DNA of 64,000 nucleotides from Schistosoma haematobium (GCF_000699445.3 NC_067197.1:34703809-34767808), one strand, 5' to 3'; positions 23,940 through 36,101 are shown, numbered from the stretch's first letter. The notes: a model not told the origin generated them from the letters alone. Numbers and translations: made by a program.

Positions 23940-24212
23940 CTCACTCAAACTCTAGATCACTGAGCTGGTATCCAATGGTGTTAATGTCTAATTTTAATCG
24001 ATTTATGATCTTGTGTAACCATTAACACCATTGAATACCGGCTCAGTGGTCTAGAGGTTGAGTGTCCGCGCGCGAGACTGTAAGTTCTGAGTTCGATTGC
24101 CTTTGGTACGGTGTCATGGGTGTGCACAAATGAGTCGCATACTAGGACAAAATGGTCGTCCAATGCTTCCAGATTTTCAATGGTGGTCTAACATTGATTC
24201 ATTCATGACTTC
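23940..24212. repeat. Family H SINE, inverted pair joined at the leader
   Basis: A short minus arm (23940 to about 24018: tctagatcactgagc, ggtgttaatgtctaa) faces a plus arm (about 24018-24212) that runs from cattaacaccattg through the A box ggctcagtggtctagagg, a poor B box, a decayed hammerhead (ggacAAAAtgg) and the tail. The arms are head to head. Confidence 0.75.
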
Positions 24213-24318
24213 AATATAAATAAAATCAAACGAAACTAAACCTTTTACAAATTGGTGTGTGAATGATAATAATAGTAATTGTGGAAAATATATGTGAATT
24301 CTGTTGAAACTTACAACA

Positions 24319-24666
24319 TATTTCAACAGTTGAAATCGTGAGTCAATTGAAGGTAGACAACCATGGAAAACCTGGAAGCACTGGGCGGCCGTTTCGTCCT
24401 AGTATGGGACTACTCAGCAGTGCGCATTTGGTGGATTAGCTGAAGTTAGACATTAACATCGATGGATGCCGGCTTGCTCAGTCGTTTAATGTTTCAGCGC
24501 TCGCGCGTGAAACTGATAGGTCCCGGGTTCGAATCTCGCGGGGGGCGGGATCGTGGATGCGCACTACTGAGGGATCCCGTACTAGGACGAAACGGTCGTC
24601 CAGTGCTTTCAGGTTTTCCATTGTGGTCTAGCTTCAATTGACTCATGATTTCGACTATTGATATTT
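24319..24666. repeat. Family H SINE, large head-to-head inverted pair
   Basis: Left arm on the minus strand, 24319 to about 24427, covering tail and hammerhead. Right arm on the plus strand, about 24428-24666, from ggattagctgaagttag through A box, B box (gggttcgaatctc), hammerhead and tail. Left hammerhead: core CTGAGTA, with GAAA, ACGGCCGC and cccagtgc. Right hammerhead: CTGAGGGA with one extra G, GAAACGGTCGTC, cagtgc. Each therefore has one core defect. Confidence 0.85.
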
Positions 24667-24937
24667 GATAAAAGTCAAATATGAATCTATTGAATAGAAA
24701 ATATAATGATTCGTTTAAGTTAAAACATTTGGATGTTAACACTTAAAACTTATATAGATAATTGTCACATCATCTAGCTTGAAATTAATATATTAAACAA
24801 GAAATCCTGTTATAAAACACAAATGACATTTTATAAACTTCATTTTAAATATCTCAGTTACAATATGAAATAATAATCATTTGGCATTACATGTAAGTTG
24901 TTATCCTTCGTCCAATATGATCAAATTTTCAAATAAT

Positions 24938-25134
24938 GATTTCAATGTTTAATATCATCAGTCAGTTGAAGCTAGACCACCATGGAAAACCTAGAAGCAT
25001 TAGACGACCGTTTCTTCCTATTGTGGGACTCCTCAGCAGCGCGCGTCCACGACCTCGCCTCCTGAGCGATTCGAACCCAGGACCTACCGGTTTCGCGCGC
25101 GAGCACCTGACCACTAGACCACTGAACAGGCATT
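24938..25134 (-). repeat. Family H SINE monomer
   Basis: Minus-strand copy with tail, hammerhead, a clean B box (gggttcgaatc in sense) and A box (cagtggtctagtgg in sense), ending at the leader. The hammerhead carries GAAGAA in place of GAAA, so it is probably inactive. The 70-codon frames on both strands are by-products. Confidence 0.85.
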
Positions 25135-25137
25135 TGA

Positions 25138-26464
25138 TTTCTTACTAGGATGTCAACAATTCTTCCAAAATTTGATGACATTGAAAAGAAAAATTCTTTG
25201 AACTATTTTTCTCTTCATTTTCAGTATTATTTAGATAGTGAGGAGATTCTTATCAACAATTTAACTAAATAATATCTTTTGAAATGATTTAGGGAATTCA
25301 TGTCACTTTTAATGAGGATCTGTTGAAATAATTTATCATTCATAGCCCGATAACATATTTTTCAAAAATTAATATGGTAAACTAGCTTATATCGTCTTTC
25401 AAGTATGATATAAATCAAAGATATGAATGTACTTATATAGTTGTGTCAGTCTGTTTTTGTATAGATTGGGGTGATAGTTCATGGGTTATCCCTATCATCA
25501 TTTGTAATAGAATCATATTTAGAAAATAGTCATTCTATGTTATCGCATTGTTTGAAATTTCGATGATATAAAGAGTTTGGTTAGTTAATCATCAAATATC
25601 GGGAACGCATCACAGCTTCCTCTTCTCAATGATCACAAATCTTGTAGCTAAAACATCGTCTTTAAGCTGATGAGCCAATATTCAATAGTTGACATTTATA
25701 ACCTCAGTCAATTCGTAATAATACAAGACAATCATCTTTTTCTACCAGTTATACCTATCTCACACCTAACACTTTTAAACTCTATCAGACAGGGTTACTT
25801 ACTGGAACTTTGAGAGCTTCTCTTAAACCTAATGACTTGCGAGCACATTAATATTAGTATAATAGGTTTATATCGATTAACTTGACAATATAAGAGATGA
25901 AAATCAATATACCTCTATATGAATTTAAGAAAGATTTTCATGAATCTGGTAATTTACAAACAGAATAAACTGCTACTGTTGATGGTAGCGCTAAAAAAAT
26001 ATGGGGGTGTTATTTTTGTATGACTTTCTGTATGTCAAAATTTTTTTTAACCCATTCATACATTTCAAATGTTTACATGGACAACCGCTTCACCTGTTAA
26101 CAATATGTCTATTATTATTATTATTATTATTTTAGCAAAATGACAAAGTAAATAATATAGCGACAGAAAATGAAAAGAACAAGGGAACAAATAAATACAA
26201 AGAATTTAAATTTATTATTTAAAAAAACACAAAGACCGATGAAAACGCAGACATTCATAAAATAGATATCATTATTGACAAAGTAACAACAGGAATTAGG
26301 AAATTTTAAAAAAATTTATAGTGAAACAGGTATTTAGTAATGTTTTATTATTTTTTTGTGTGGTACATAGCTACTAAAATGTTACACCCCCTGAAACGAT
26401 TGATAATTTATTACCAACATTTATATTTTGTTTTGCATCTCTCTCTACCTCCCCCCTCCCCCCC

Positions 26465-26500
<36 letters not shown>

Positions 26501-27120
26501 GGTAGGGTAAATACAACCTAGATAACAGTAAATTAGGTAAGCTTGAGAGAAAATAATTCAAATTACCAATAATACGAAGATTACCGTCGTTTTGTTATTA
26601 GAAAAGTTAAGATATGCCAATAAATTCACACTTTTCAATACCATAAGTTTTAAGTATACCAAATTAATAATAATAATCAGTAGTTTCATTTTTTCCAGGT
26701 TAAGGTTATCATTAATACTCTCAATGTTCAAAACATGTTATCCATTTTCACGTTTGGTCAGGTTTTGTTACTTGATTGGATGAGTACTGCATAATGAGGT
26801 GTAGTTTTTATAGAGGATTTCGTTTCAAGTAGTTAAATATATTCAGCATCGCTGCTATAAACATTCCATATGTACTGCGGTTCAAGAAGTAGAACAATAA
26901 ACTAAAATTTAATAAAAATTAAGGCTTAAAATAAAGTCTATAATGAAAATTGCACTTTTATATGTAACATTCACTTAATAAATAAATGAAAAAAATGTTT
27001 GAAAGTATTGGTTGGAACATGCTCATAGAATATTAAAAAAATTGAAAGTAAACCTAGTCATCCGTTTACACTATGATGATTCAGTAATGGTAACTTGTGA
27101 AAAATTAATCTTTTTATCAA
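25138..27120. other. AT-rich non-coding DNA
   Basis: Holds an ATT tract at about 26109-26132 and the CT/C/TA tract at 26439-26500. No gene recognised; the 63-codon frame at 26592 has no motif. Confidence 0.5.
26439..26500. repeat. (CT)n-C-rich-(CT)n-(TA)n compound microsatellite
   Basis: Same CT-then-TA order and strand as the tract at 8617-8697. Confidence 0.9.
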
Positions 27121-27121
27121 T

Positions 27122-27342
27122 AGGGTTGTGGAGATTGTTGAGTTTTAATTGAGTTCATGAATCAATCAATGTTAGATGACCATTAAAAACATGGAAACAT
27201 TTAACCACCGTTTCTTTCTAGTATGGGACTCATCAGCAGTGTGCATCCACGCTTCCGCACGCGGAACTCGAACGCAGGAACTTCTAATACTTCCAGGTTT
27301 TCAATATTGATCTAACATTGATTGATCCATGATCTCAATTAA
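27122..27342. repeat. Family H SINE, inverted pair
   Basis: Left arm on the minus strand (27122 to about 27284): ggttgtggagattg tail, hammerhead (CTGATGA in sense, GAAAgaaac variant), decayed B box. Right arm on the plus strand (about 27284-27342): only aatacttccagg to the tail. The outer ends form an inverted repeat of about 60 bases with mismatches. Confidence 0.75.
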
Positions 27343-27344
27343 TC

Positions 27345-28200
27345 TTTTTAGTTTATTTTCTTTAATCATAGTTCAATACTATTCAATCATCAGCTGGATT
27401 AAATGTTAAGTCTATAACTTCGTTATCAATTTATAGTAAGGAATGAATATTTACAAAAAAAGCTATACATAACTTACTGATAAAATTCAGTAAACTAGAA
27501 TTACTTCTTCTTAGTTACAAAAGAAATTATCTAAGGCTGATCATTTAGTTAAATATTGGAATACAATAGTAGTTATTGTACTCAGTTGATGCAACAGTTA
27601 ATAGAAAATTAATATTTAAAAGAAAAAAAGATTAATATCAGTCATTTTTGAAATGATGTCATTATTTAGAGATAGTTCCACGATAATTTTCTTTTGCCAA
27701 TTTCCCTTAATTACTCATTTACGAAATCGATTGGAAATTTATATACACCGTAATTTATAGTAGTTCATTTGAAATTTTATATTCTTGTATGTAGTCTAAC
27801 ACATACGAATTTATTACCGTTAATGTTATTGCAAAGGTTATGGAGAATGCAAAATGTTTAGTAACATTTTTACCAATGAATAAACGATGATATATGTTGT
27901 ATCTTGGTTATCAGTGACCAATAAAATCTATCGATGTCAATGCTTATATTATTGATTTATCGATTATGCTATTCACTTACTCTTTAGTAGTTAAGTGCAT
28001 ACCTAAAAAATGGTTAAATGATTTTTTTAGTTTAACAATGAAACTTATTAACTCGTTTATAAATAACTTCTTTTAAAAGAAATGTCATTAATGATTATCA
28101 GTGGATATATTTTTAAGGTATAGAATGATCTTCATTATTTCTAATGTTATTTCATGTTTTATAGATTGGTTTTAAAGGTTATAAGTAGTAGATTATTACA
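27345..28200. other. AT-rich non-coding DNA
   Basis: Nothing recognisable before the SM-alpha pair. Confidence 0.5.
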
Positions 28201-28203
28201 ATC

Positions 28204-28692
28204 AAAGATGGATAGTGGCTAGCAGTGGAATGCATAACGAGCACTTTGTCTTATTCGAGACTCATCAACTGGATATACCCGCATTCCAGATTAGATGTTC
28301 ACTCTGGGACCGGAATCCAGTACCGTTCGCTCCAGATGCCATTACATTATCCACTTAGCTATTAAGTCCAGATAGTCACTAGCTTGTACAATGTAGTGAA
28401 GTGTAAATTCATTTAGCATATAATGCTTGTGACTTAACACAATATTGAGGCAATCCTTACAGGATGCACATATGCCAATAACGGACTGATCAATTGAAGT
28501 CCTAACTATCAATGGGAATATTCAAATAAACAATAAAAAATGAACTTAAACTTTGCCCGATTGTACAAGCTAGGACTCAATAGCTGAGTGGATAACGAGA
28601 TGGCGTTTAAAGCGAACGGTACTGGGTTCGAGTCTCAGAGTGAACATTTACCCGTAACCATCAATGAGAATATTCAAAAAAGCAATATCAAA
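28204..28692. repeat. SM-alpha-type SINE pair, inverted; right copy circularly permuted
   Basis: The left copy is on the minus strand (28204 to about 28410) with the 3' region, a damaged hammerhead, B box and A box. The right copy is on the plus strand (about 28424-28692) and begins with the SM-alpha 3' region (gacttaacacaatattgagg, gatcaattg), then passes into a new 5' region (gctgagtggataacgag, tactgggttcgagtctcag). The right copy thus reads tail then head, as expected for a segment spanning the junction of two tandem units or a circle. Confidence 0.75.
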
Positions 28693-28979
28693 TGAATTTG
28701 ATAGATTATTAACTTCTGCACAATAGTATGTCATTAAATCATGAAAATATTACAGTTCCCAAATAAAATAATTAATAGATCACTATGTAAAACTATAATT
28801 AACGTTTCAACTCTCAATAACCTGCCTATTTACCATTTACAAGAAACACGATTTCACATATTCACTTATTAAAAGGCAACATATTGTCAGCTATTTTATG
28901 GTCATATACAACTATTCTATTTGACAATTAAGAATTTTTTTTAAAATAATAAAAAAAAGGGATATAATTTAAGGGATAA

Positions 28980-29280
28980 GTTACCTGGTTACGTCACTTC
29001 CATGTGTGTCTACGACTTCAGCTGCTCCTGTAGAGAAAGTTATATTGGGCTCACTACCAGACAACTGAACCAAAGAGTTAATAAATACCTCCCTTCGTGG
29101 TTTGGAAAAGGTATTGTCAAGACAATACGCAGCTTGGTTCTATCACACTTGATTGATAGCAATCATGTAGTGTACAGAAACAAGTCATTTAGATTTATTT
29201 ATCGTATTCCTACTAGTTTTCTTTATAGTGTCCGATCTCGTCTCTTACACGTAGCAGCAACTACAGTAATTTAAAGATAC
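28980..29280 (+). pseudogene. Penelope-like element fragment, GIY-YIG endonuclease domain
   Basis: The frame from 29002 encodes about 90 residues: a CSC pair near the start, then SYIGLTTRQL, which matches the GIY-YIG signature region of Penelope-like elements (YIG kept, first GIY strand modified). It continues with VLSHLIDSNH and IYRIPTS, typical of the C-terminal part of this endonuclease in schistosome elements. No reverse transcriptase is present upstream. It ends in a stop at 29272. It is a 3' fragment, so the domain cannot act alone. Confidence 0.75.
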
Positions 29281-29339
29281 CTAAATCTTTTCTTCTTGTT
29301 TTTCTCTTTGAATAATGATTTACCGGTCATTTTAATGCT

Positions 29340-29926
29340 TGAATAAGAGTGAACTTAGTTCACATGATGAGGTGTGAATAAATATATAAATTATTGATGT
29401 AATAAATTATCCTCTATCCGGTCAACAGATGATGTGATATGTACTAATCAGTAACCGTATGAAATACGATTATTATTTATGATAAATGTGTTGGTTACTA
29501 ATTAAGTGAACAGCGAAAAAAAAATTTTGAAAATCTTCTAGACGTTTTAAAATAAATCATTACACACATGGTAACTGAATTAAGATTATAGTAAGAAAGA
29601 AAGAAACAAACAAACTGTCAATGTAAATCTTGTGAACAATTTTTTTTTTCACTTCAATGTATGATATCCAAATTGAAATTCTTTACCGTTTACTACTCAT
29701 TATTATATTATTCAATTAAAACTATGGAATTCATTAAGTAATTCATAAAAATATGTATAAATGATTAGTAAGTAATTATATTGGGACTTATTTATGATTA
29801 GTCCCTTCAAAGTAAGTAGTTAGGTAATTAAGTAGAGGGTAATTGTTCTTAAAATGATTAACCGACGTTTATAGATTATTATTATTATTATTATTATTAT
29901 TATCAGTAGTAGTGGTAGTAGTAGTG

Positions 29927-29989
<63 letters not shown>

Positions 29990-30364
29990 TTCATGTGCTT
30001 CCAATAGATATGTGTGAAACATTAGTATAACTAATAACGTTGGAATGATACATCCATAAATAAATCATAGAATGTCAAGTTTAAGGTAGTTTTTTATACT
30101 TTTGTATTTTATACACTAATGAGTTATAATTTACTTCTAACCTTTACGAAATAATGTGTTTTTCTTGGCTTAAATGTATATATACATTCAGACTTAATAC
30201 CGAAAGATATGATTATTACTGTTAATTTGGTTTATTTAGTACCTTGGCAAAATAAATTCGTCTCTAACGTAACACATGTATATTCTAATACGAAGTGTTA
30301 TCTGCTTGCTTTTTTCACAATAGATTCGTAATACCATGATATGATGATAAAAATTCTCATTATT
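29340..30364. other. AT-rich non-coding DNA with a trinucleotide tract
   Basis: Contains the ATT/AGT tract at 29876-29989. No gene recognised. Confidence 0.5.
29876..29989. repeat. Compound (TTA)n-(GTA)n microsatellite
   Basis: Nine TTA units followed by about 28 GTA units, a few of them GTG. There is no spacer structure, so it is not a CRISPR array. Confidence 0.95.
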
Positions 30365-30440
30365 AACATTCAGCTGAAGAGTCTCGAATTGGTCGAAATG
30401 CGAGTCCTGGATTCCACTATTAAACACCATTCATCTCTAC
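30365..30440 (+). ncRNA. Isolated SM-alpha-type hammerhead
   Basis: The string reads attcag, CTGAAGA, gtctcgaattggtc, GAAA, tgcgaGTC, ctggat, ccactatt: all core parts in order. Stem I is nearly perfect (attcag with ctggat, one G-U) while stem II is weak (gtct with ggtc). The tRNA-like part is absent and the downstream cattcatctctacttag fits the SM-alpha 3' region. Confidence 0.7.
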
Positions 30441-31017
30441 TTAGATTTACAACAAGTTTTAATATTAAGATTTCGTTTATTTCATATTTCTCATAATCAG
30501 TTATTTGTTCAAACCGTTTAAATCATATAGTTAATTAGCTTTTAAAGATATAGAGATTTACAGAAGTTTACATCAATTTATGTATCTACACTTTATATAA
30601 ACGTAACGGTAAGAAATCAACTGAATAAAAGTCAAATAAAGCAATTTAAATATATTAATGTAATTGATAAGCTAAACAAATAGAGTAGAATTCCTAAGGA
30701 ACAAATGCAAATGACCAGCTGTGATTATTATTTGAAAGGATACAAACAATAAATATATCTATGATTTTGTAACTGAATAATAAAGTTCAACTTATAAATT
30801 CTCAACTATAAATTGCAATTATCACGTCGACTATAACTATGATCTTTAAATTGTTAAACTTCATCAAATGATCTAATGTCATGGTGTGATCGTTATCTAA
30901 CTTTTGATTAAAATAAAAATAAATTTAAACGATGCTTTTTGTTTGAATTAGTAACTATTTTTACCATTCAAAAGGAATATCTCATGTTCATTTACTTAAT
31001 TAATTACATCTGTTACC

Positions 31018-31510
31018 CCTCATGTAGGAGCACAGGTCGCCCACCAGCATTCTCTATACAACTCTGTCCTGGGTAATCCTTTCCAGTTGTTTCCAGTTGT
31101 TATTCATCCTTTTCATATCTGCTTCAGTTTCCAGACGTAATGTGCTTTTTTGGTCTTCCTTTTTTTCGTTTCCCCTCAAGATTCCAAGTTAGCGCAGGCC
31201 TCGTGATGCAGTTTGGTGATTTCCTAAATGTGTGTCCTATCCACTTCCAACGTCTTTTCCTAATTTCCTCTTCAGGCGGAAGCTAGTTTGTTATCTTCCA
31301 CAGTAGGCTGATGCTGATGGTATTCGGCCAATGGATGTTGAGTATCTTGCGCAGACAGCTATTTATAAATACTTGTACATTTTTGATGATGGTTGTAGTG
31401 GCTTTCCACGTTTCAGATCTGTACAGTAGAAATGTCTTGACGTTCGTATTAGAGATTCTGAATTGGTTGACAGTGTTTTGGAATGAATAGTCTGATAAAA
31501 ATTGGGCACA
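31018..31510 (-). pseudogene. RTE-clade LINE (SR2-type), 3' end of the reverse transcriptase ORF
   Basis: On the minus strand, 31510 down to about 31280 encodes FNTNVKT-like, LLYRSETWKATT and VFINSCLRKIL, the conserved region after the reverse transcriptase of schistosome SR2-type RTE elements. Downstream, to 31018, the reading continues ([15 protein letters not shown], then a KxxxRMNNNW-like block) with frame breaks. It is a 5'-truncated dead copy. The left edge near 31018 is set by the end of the recognisable block. Confidence 0.8.
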
Positions 31511-31639
31511 GACTATATATATATATATATACCAACAGCGAATTTCTGAGTGAGTCAATCCTTCAAATTTAACAAATTAATATTTCAAACACTGATGATA
31601 TACTAACCACCATGATTTACAGTATATATTGTGGAACAG

Positions 31640-31800
31640 TGGCTCAGTGATCAAGACACTCGACTTTCAGCTACTAAGTCGTAGGTCTAAACTCCGATTC
31701 ACGTACTTTGGTTTGGATAACTAGGTTGTATCACTAACTCTCACATGTATAGTATGGATCAAAGCCAAATACATGAATCCGTACCTGATAAATGAGTCGA
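31640..31800 (+). repeat. Possible third tRNA-like element
   Basis: A box-like gtggctcagtgatcaag and a B box-like aggtctaaactccg lie about 35 bases apart. The body between them does not fold as a tRNA with an anticodon arm that I can defend, and no hammerhead follows. It may be a separate SINE family. Confidence 0.4.
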
Positions 31801-32675
31801 CCATGATGGTAATAATAATAATAATATGCATGAGAACCTGTTTAGTTGAAAATAGGTTAAGTTCATATATAGATGTTACATTCTATAGTGAGAATTCAAT
31901 TCGAAAGAAGTGTTGATTAGTCTCATTTTTTCAGTGTATGTTCTCTTTTTGGAGTTTTAGCTAATGGGGACTCGTAAATGTCACTACTAGAGTTAATACC
32001 TCTAAACTATATCAGATGACAGCTGTTATGATCTCACAAGTTAATAATTACATTGAAGAACTGACTAGTATCGGGCTAAAATTAAACAGCTATGTGTAGT
32101 GAGAAGATAATAATAATATAATTTTTACATTTAATGTATACGAATAATTACTTTAAAAATACTGTTATAATCAAAAACTGTTCTCAACCAGAAAAATCTT
32201 GAGTATCAGAAAGCATCAGACAATTATTTTGTTTTAGACTGAATCTCATCTGAAGTGAATATCCATACGGCATCAGAAATTAGATGGTTAATACTCTTTT
32301 GACAATTCTATGAAGAATATGATGTTGCATTAGGAAAACATTTATATTTATGTAAAGAAAAAAGAAAAATAATAATCTTGCGATGTTTGAGTTACTGATT
32401 ATTTGATCAACTAGTCAATAATTCGTCTATATAATACTGTAATTCGGTAATCAATCGAATTTTAATGGTATGTGACTGTCAAAAATTGTAGAAAGTGTCA
32501 AACTAAACTTAATCTACACGATTCTGTCATAGTGCATTATCTCAAGCCAAATGAACAGTATATAATCATATGATGACTTTTATTGTTTTGCTAAACATTG
32601 ATTCATGAATAATTAGTTTGGTGAATTATTTCAATTCGATCAATAAAATTCTATCGACCTTAAGATATTACTAGG
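31801..32675. other. AT-rich non-coding DNA
   Basis: No gene recognised. Confidence 0.5.
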
Positions 32676-33020
32676 TTAGGGTTGTGGAGATTGTTGAGTT
32701 GGAATTGATATCATGAATGGATCAACGTTTGACCACCATCGAAAACTTGAAAGCATTGGATGACTGTTTCGTCCTAGTATGGGAATTCTCAGGGGGGAGT
32801 CGTGGATGCTCACGGCTGATTCCCACAATCGGAAAAAAGGCCGTCCAGTGGTTCCATGTCTTCCATGATGGTCTAGCCTCAATTGACTCGTGATCTCAAC
32901 TATTAAGATTACTATAACATCCACAAAATCCCTTCTGATATTAATTAACATATGCTCACTTGTGACTGACCAATAAGTATTTCCTAGAGTTCTAGTGAGA
33001 AGCAGTGACCAGTGAAGTTT
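32676..33020. repeat. Family H SINE, head-to-head inverted pair with long right arm
   Basis: Left arm on the minus strand (32676 to about 32795): ggttgtggagattg tail and most of the hammerhead. Right arm on the plus strand (about 32798-33020): gtcgtggatgc, a decayed hammerhead, tail (acatccacaaaatccc), then past the usual end into tgatattaattaacatatgc, gagaagcagtgaccagtg, i.e. into the leader of a following unit. The right arm therefore also shows the tandem or circular continuity seen in the over-length copies. Confidence 0.8.
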
Positions 33021-33540
33021 TACAATGGTGAAACAAATAACCAGTCTTTATATAGTACATATACACTTCTAAATTCTGAACATGCTGAAACTGTATATCT
33101 ACTTGTTTTCTATCTGAGTTTTTTTATTTAATGAATATTTGATAAAGTTTTAGGATTATAAACAGATTTATACGGCTATGTATATAGTTCATAAATAGCA
33201 CTTCAAACGAACTGATTTCAGCGATACAACTGTATTTGCCGACTATTGATGTTAAGACAATTCTCTATTTTTAGTAATGTGCTGACACTAGATTATTTAT
33301 TAATCATTGCTCCAGTTTTTCTGCTTCATAAATTTTGAAACTGACTTTAACGACTAGTATTTCAATGTTGGAGAATCCTTGAGGAAGCTGATACTCCCTA
33401 GTTGCTTTTAAACTGATTCACGCAGTCTGGACTACTACCATTGAGATTTTAGGGGTACGATTGATCACCTGTAGTACCGAGATATTTACAATTGATTTAT
33501 TATTGATAAGTAACCTATACCGTGATTAGTTAGTATCTTA

Positions 33541-33662
33541 GTCCGCGTGCGGAATCGTAGATGCGCACTGACGAGGAGTCCGATACTAGGACGAAACGGC
33601 TGTCAAGTGCCTCCAGGTTTTCCATGGTGGGTTAGCTTCAATTTAATCTCAACTATTAAAAT
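33541..33662 (+). repeat. Family H SINE, hammerhead and tail only
   Basis: Starts at the region after the B box (gtccgcgtgcggaatcg). The hammerhead has gcaCTGACGAG, ggac, GAAAC and the variant triplet GTC followed by aagtgc. It ends with tail ctcaactatta. The extra G after the core is a defect. Confidence 0.75.
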
Positions 33663-34917
33663 CTCTTTTTAAACTTGAAATTAAAGGAATGTCGTATAAC
33701 TTTCAACCATTTCGTTAACATAATATTTCTATTATTTTAAGATTTTCTATTTCAATTAGTTATACTGTGTTAGAATTATCATGCATAATCTATAATTATA
33801 TCTATAGATTTGCTGATAATCTGGAATGTAAAACAACCGTTTATAAACCAGTTTTCTATTATTGAAAGGAAGTACCATCATATATTTTTTTCTTATGTGT
33901 GAGCAGGATACACGTAATATTAACTGATGTAAACAAACATTCAAGTGTGTGGTCTATCAAGTTATCAATCGATTAAGTTACCCACCTGCTTACGTTTTAA
34001 TGTAACGAACGTATTTTATTGTGCTTACTTTGTAGTATTTTCTAAGTAATATTTTAATATTACCATCTGACTGAATATTCTTTGTTAGATTATATTTATG
34101 TATATAACAATACTATAAATATTGTAATACCATTTATGATATATTTTGTTTACGACACATGGATTACTTTTTGTATGAACAGAAATGTAGACCGATTTAC
34201 CTACTTGTATGTTGATTATTTTCTTTTACTTATACTGTAAACCTTTTTGAAAAGAGTATAGCTGAGTGTATTCCGCGATATATCTAACATGAGCTAATCA
34301 TTTTCCCCTTTATCGACATTAATTTATGACATACTTTGAACATACATAAGAGTTTGCTTGATAGACGTTCTACAAAATAGGGTCATTAATTTGTATCACT
34401 GATTAGAATTGATGGACTTCCTCAACTTTCCTAGACTCTATCAATCATTATTTCTAGAGGTTATATCTGAGAGTGGGGTGAAATATTTTATTATCCTGAA
34501 GGTATGACAGAAGAGTGTACCAGTAATTCAGTGTTCTATAATATACCTTTATGTAACCTAGTTGAACTGTAGAAACTGTGTTACTTAGTAATTTTTTTAA
34601 AACTTGAACACCTATCTCAGCAATGTTGTTTCTAGGTTATACAGAGATCGTTCGATATCCGTTAAGTAGTCATCCTCAATATGTCTCTGTCTATGAAAAA
34701 TGAGAGTTGAATAACCAGGAAACTAAAAAAAATATTTATCAGTACATTTTCACATTTGTTAAGCTACCATACTTCTGACTTAAATTGTTCATTATTTTCT
34801 AACTACGGCTACTACGCCATCATTCTAGGATATAAACTTATAATAATCTATAGGACATGTATGTTGAATAAATTAATATTTAGAATTGATTTATTAAACT
34901 CAAACACTAGTATTAGA
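33663..34917. other. AT-rich non-coding DNA
   Basis: No gene or known repeat recognised. Confidence 0.5.
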
Positions 34918-35078
34918 ATTGAGGGTTGTGGAGTTGAATTCATGAGTCGATGTAAGCTAAACCGTGGTTGTGCGCTGCTAAAGTGTCCCATACTAGGATG
35001 AAACAACCGTCTAATGCTTCTAGGTTTTCAATTGTAGTCCAACTTATATCAACTCATGAATTCAACTATTAAATACTA
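34918..35078. repeat. Family H SINE, short inverted pair
   Basis: Left arm on the minus strand is only the tail (gggttgtggagttg, aattcatgagtcgatg). Right arm on the plus strand begins near 34961 (ccgtggttgtgcgctgct) with a damaged hammerhead (ggatGAAAcaaccgtc) and the tail. The outer tails are inverted repeats. Confidence 0.75.
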
Positions 35079-35242
35079 GTTTCAAGAGTTCAACAAATAA
35101 ACCATACACCCATATTTTGAAGAATTTATCTATTTAAAAAATCATCTACTTTCGAAAAGAAATATCACTAAGTGGTATTAATCATTGACAAATAAAATGA
35201 TTGTAATAATTCTATAAATAAAATATGTAAAAAAATTTACTT

Positions 35243-35699
35243 AATTTCAATAGTTGAGTTCATGAATCGATTGAAGCTAGACCACAATCGAAAACCTGAA
35301 AATACTGCAAGACCGTTTCTTCCTAGTATGGGACTCCTTACAAGTGTGCTTCCACGATCCTATCTAGCGAGATTCGAACATGACACCTATAGGTCTCACA
35401 CACAAACGCTTAACCTCTACACCACTGAGCTAGTCGGCATCCAATGGTGTTAATGTATAACTTCAACTAATTCATCAAATTGAACGACACATTCACCATT
35501 GTTTTCAGTCAGTTATTATCTCACAACAGACCTGATTGAACCCCACTAGTCACTGCTTCTCATTAGAACTCTAATAAATACCTCTTGAACTTAGTCACTA
35601 GTGAGTATATGTTGGTTAATATCAGAAGGAGTTTTTTTTCTGGATATTATAATCATTTCAATAGTTAAAATCATGAGTTAACTGAAGTTAGACAACCAT
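35243..35699 (-). repeat. Family H SINE, over-length copy with duplicated ends
   Basis: Minus-strand copy containing tail, hammerhead, B box, A box, leader, and then a second tail. The block ttcaatagttga is at about 35246 and again at about 35657, a period near 411 bases. Compare 1557-2030, which has the same layout. The hammerhead is decayed. Confidence 0.8.
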
Positions 35700-35828
35700 T
35701 TAATTTGAATGATTATTTCATTAATAATATTTCCTTTGAGACATTAAAAAGAAGAATATATTTGTAAAATCTCAGCGAATGAATTTTAAGTAAATCCAAC
35801 GTTTCGCCTGGCAATCTGGTCCAAGCTT

Positions 35829-35910
35829 AGGGTAATAACCACTAAGCCAGGGTACATGCAGTCCAGCAAGAAGCCAGGTGCATACATCATTATATGTTTT
35901 TGGGTTATGA
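35829..35910 (-). other. ITS1 start, fragment
   Basis: Directly downstream of the 18S 3' end on the minus strand. I recognise a schistosome-type ITS1 beginning (ctggcttcttgctggact, ccctggcttagtggttat). It breaks off at the repeat junction near 35829. Confidence 0.6.
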
Positions 35911-35943
<33 letters not shown>

Positions 35944-36067
35944 TTTGTTACGACTTTTACTTCCTCTAAATAGTCAAATTAGGTCATCTTCTCAGCATCA
36001 GTCGAGCGGCAACGCCACTACAACGACACCAATCCAACGACCTCACTAAACCATTCAATCGGTAGTG

Positions 36068-36101
<34 letters not shown>

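Noticed and set aside
29905..29989. CRISPR-like regular repeat
   Set aside because: It is a simple GTA microsatellite in an animal genome with no spacers.
35775..35828. Hammerhead in the gcgaaacgttgg block next to the 18S insert
   Set aside because: Penelope-like elements can carry hammerheads, and GAAAC is present, but no CTGANGA with a stem II can be placed before it.
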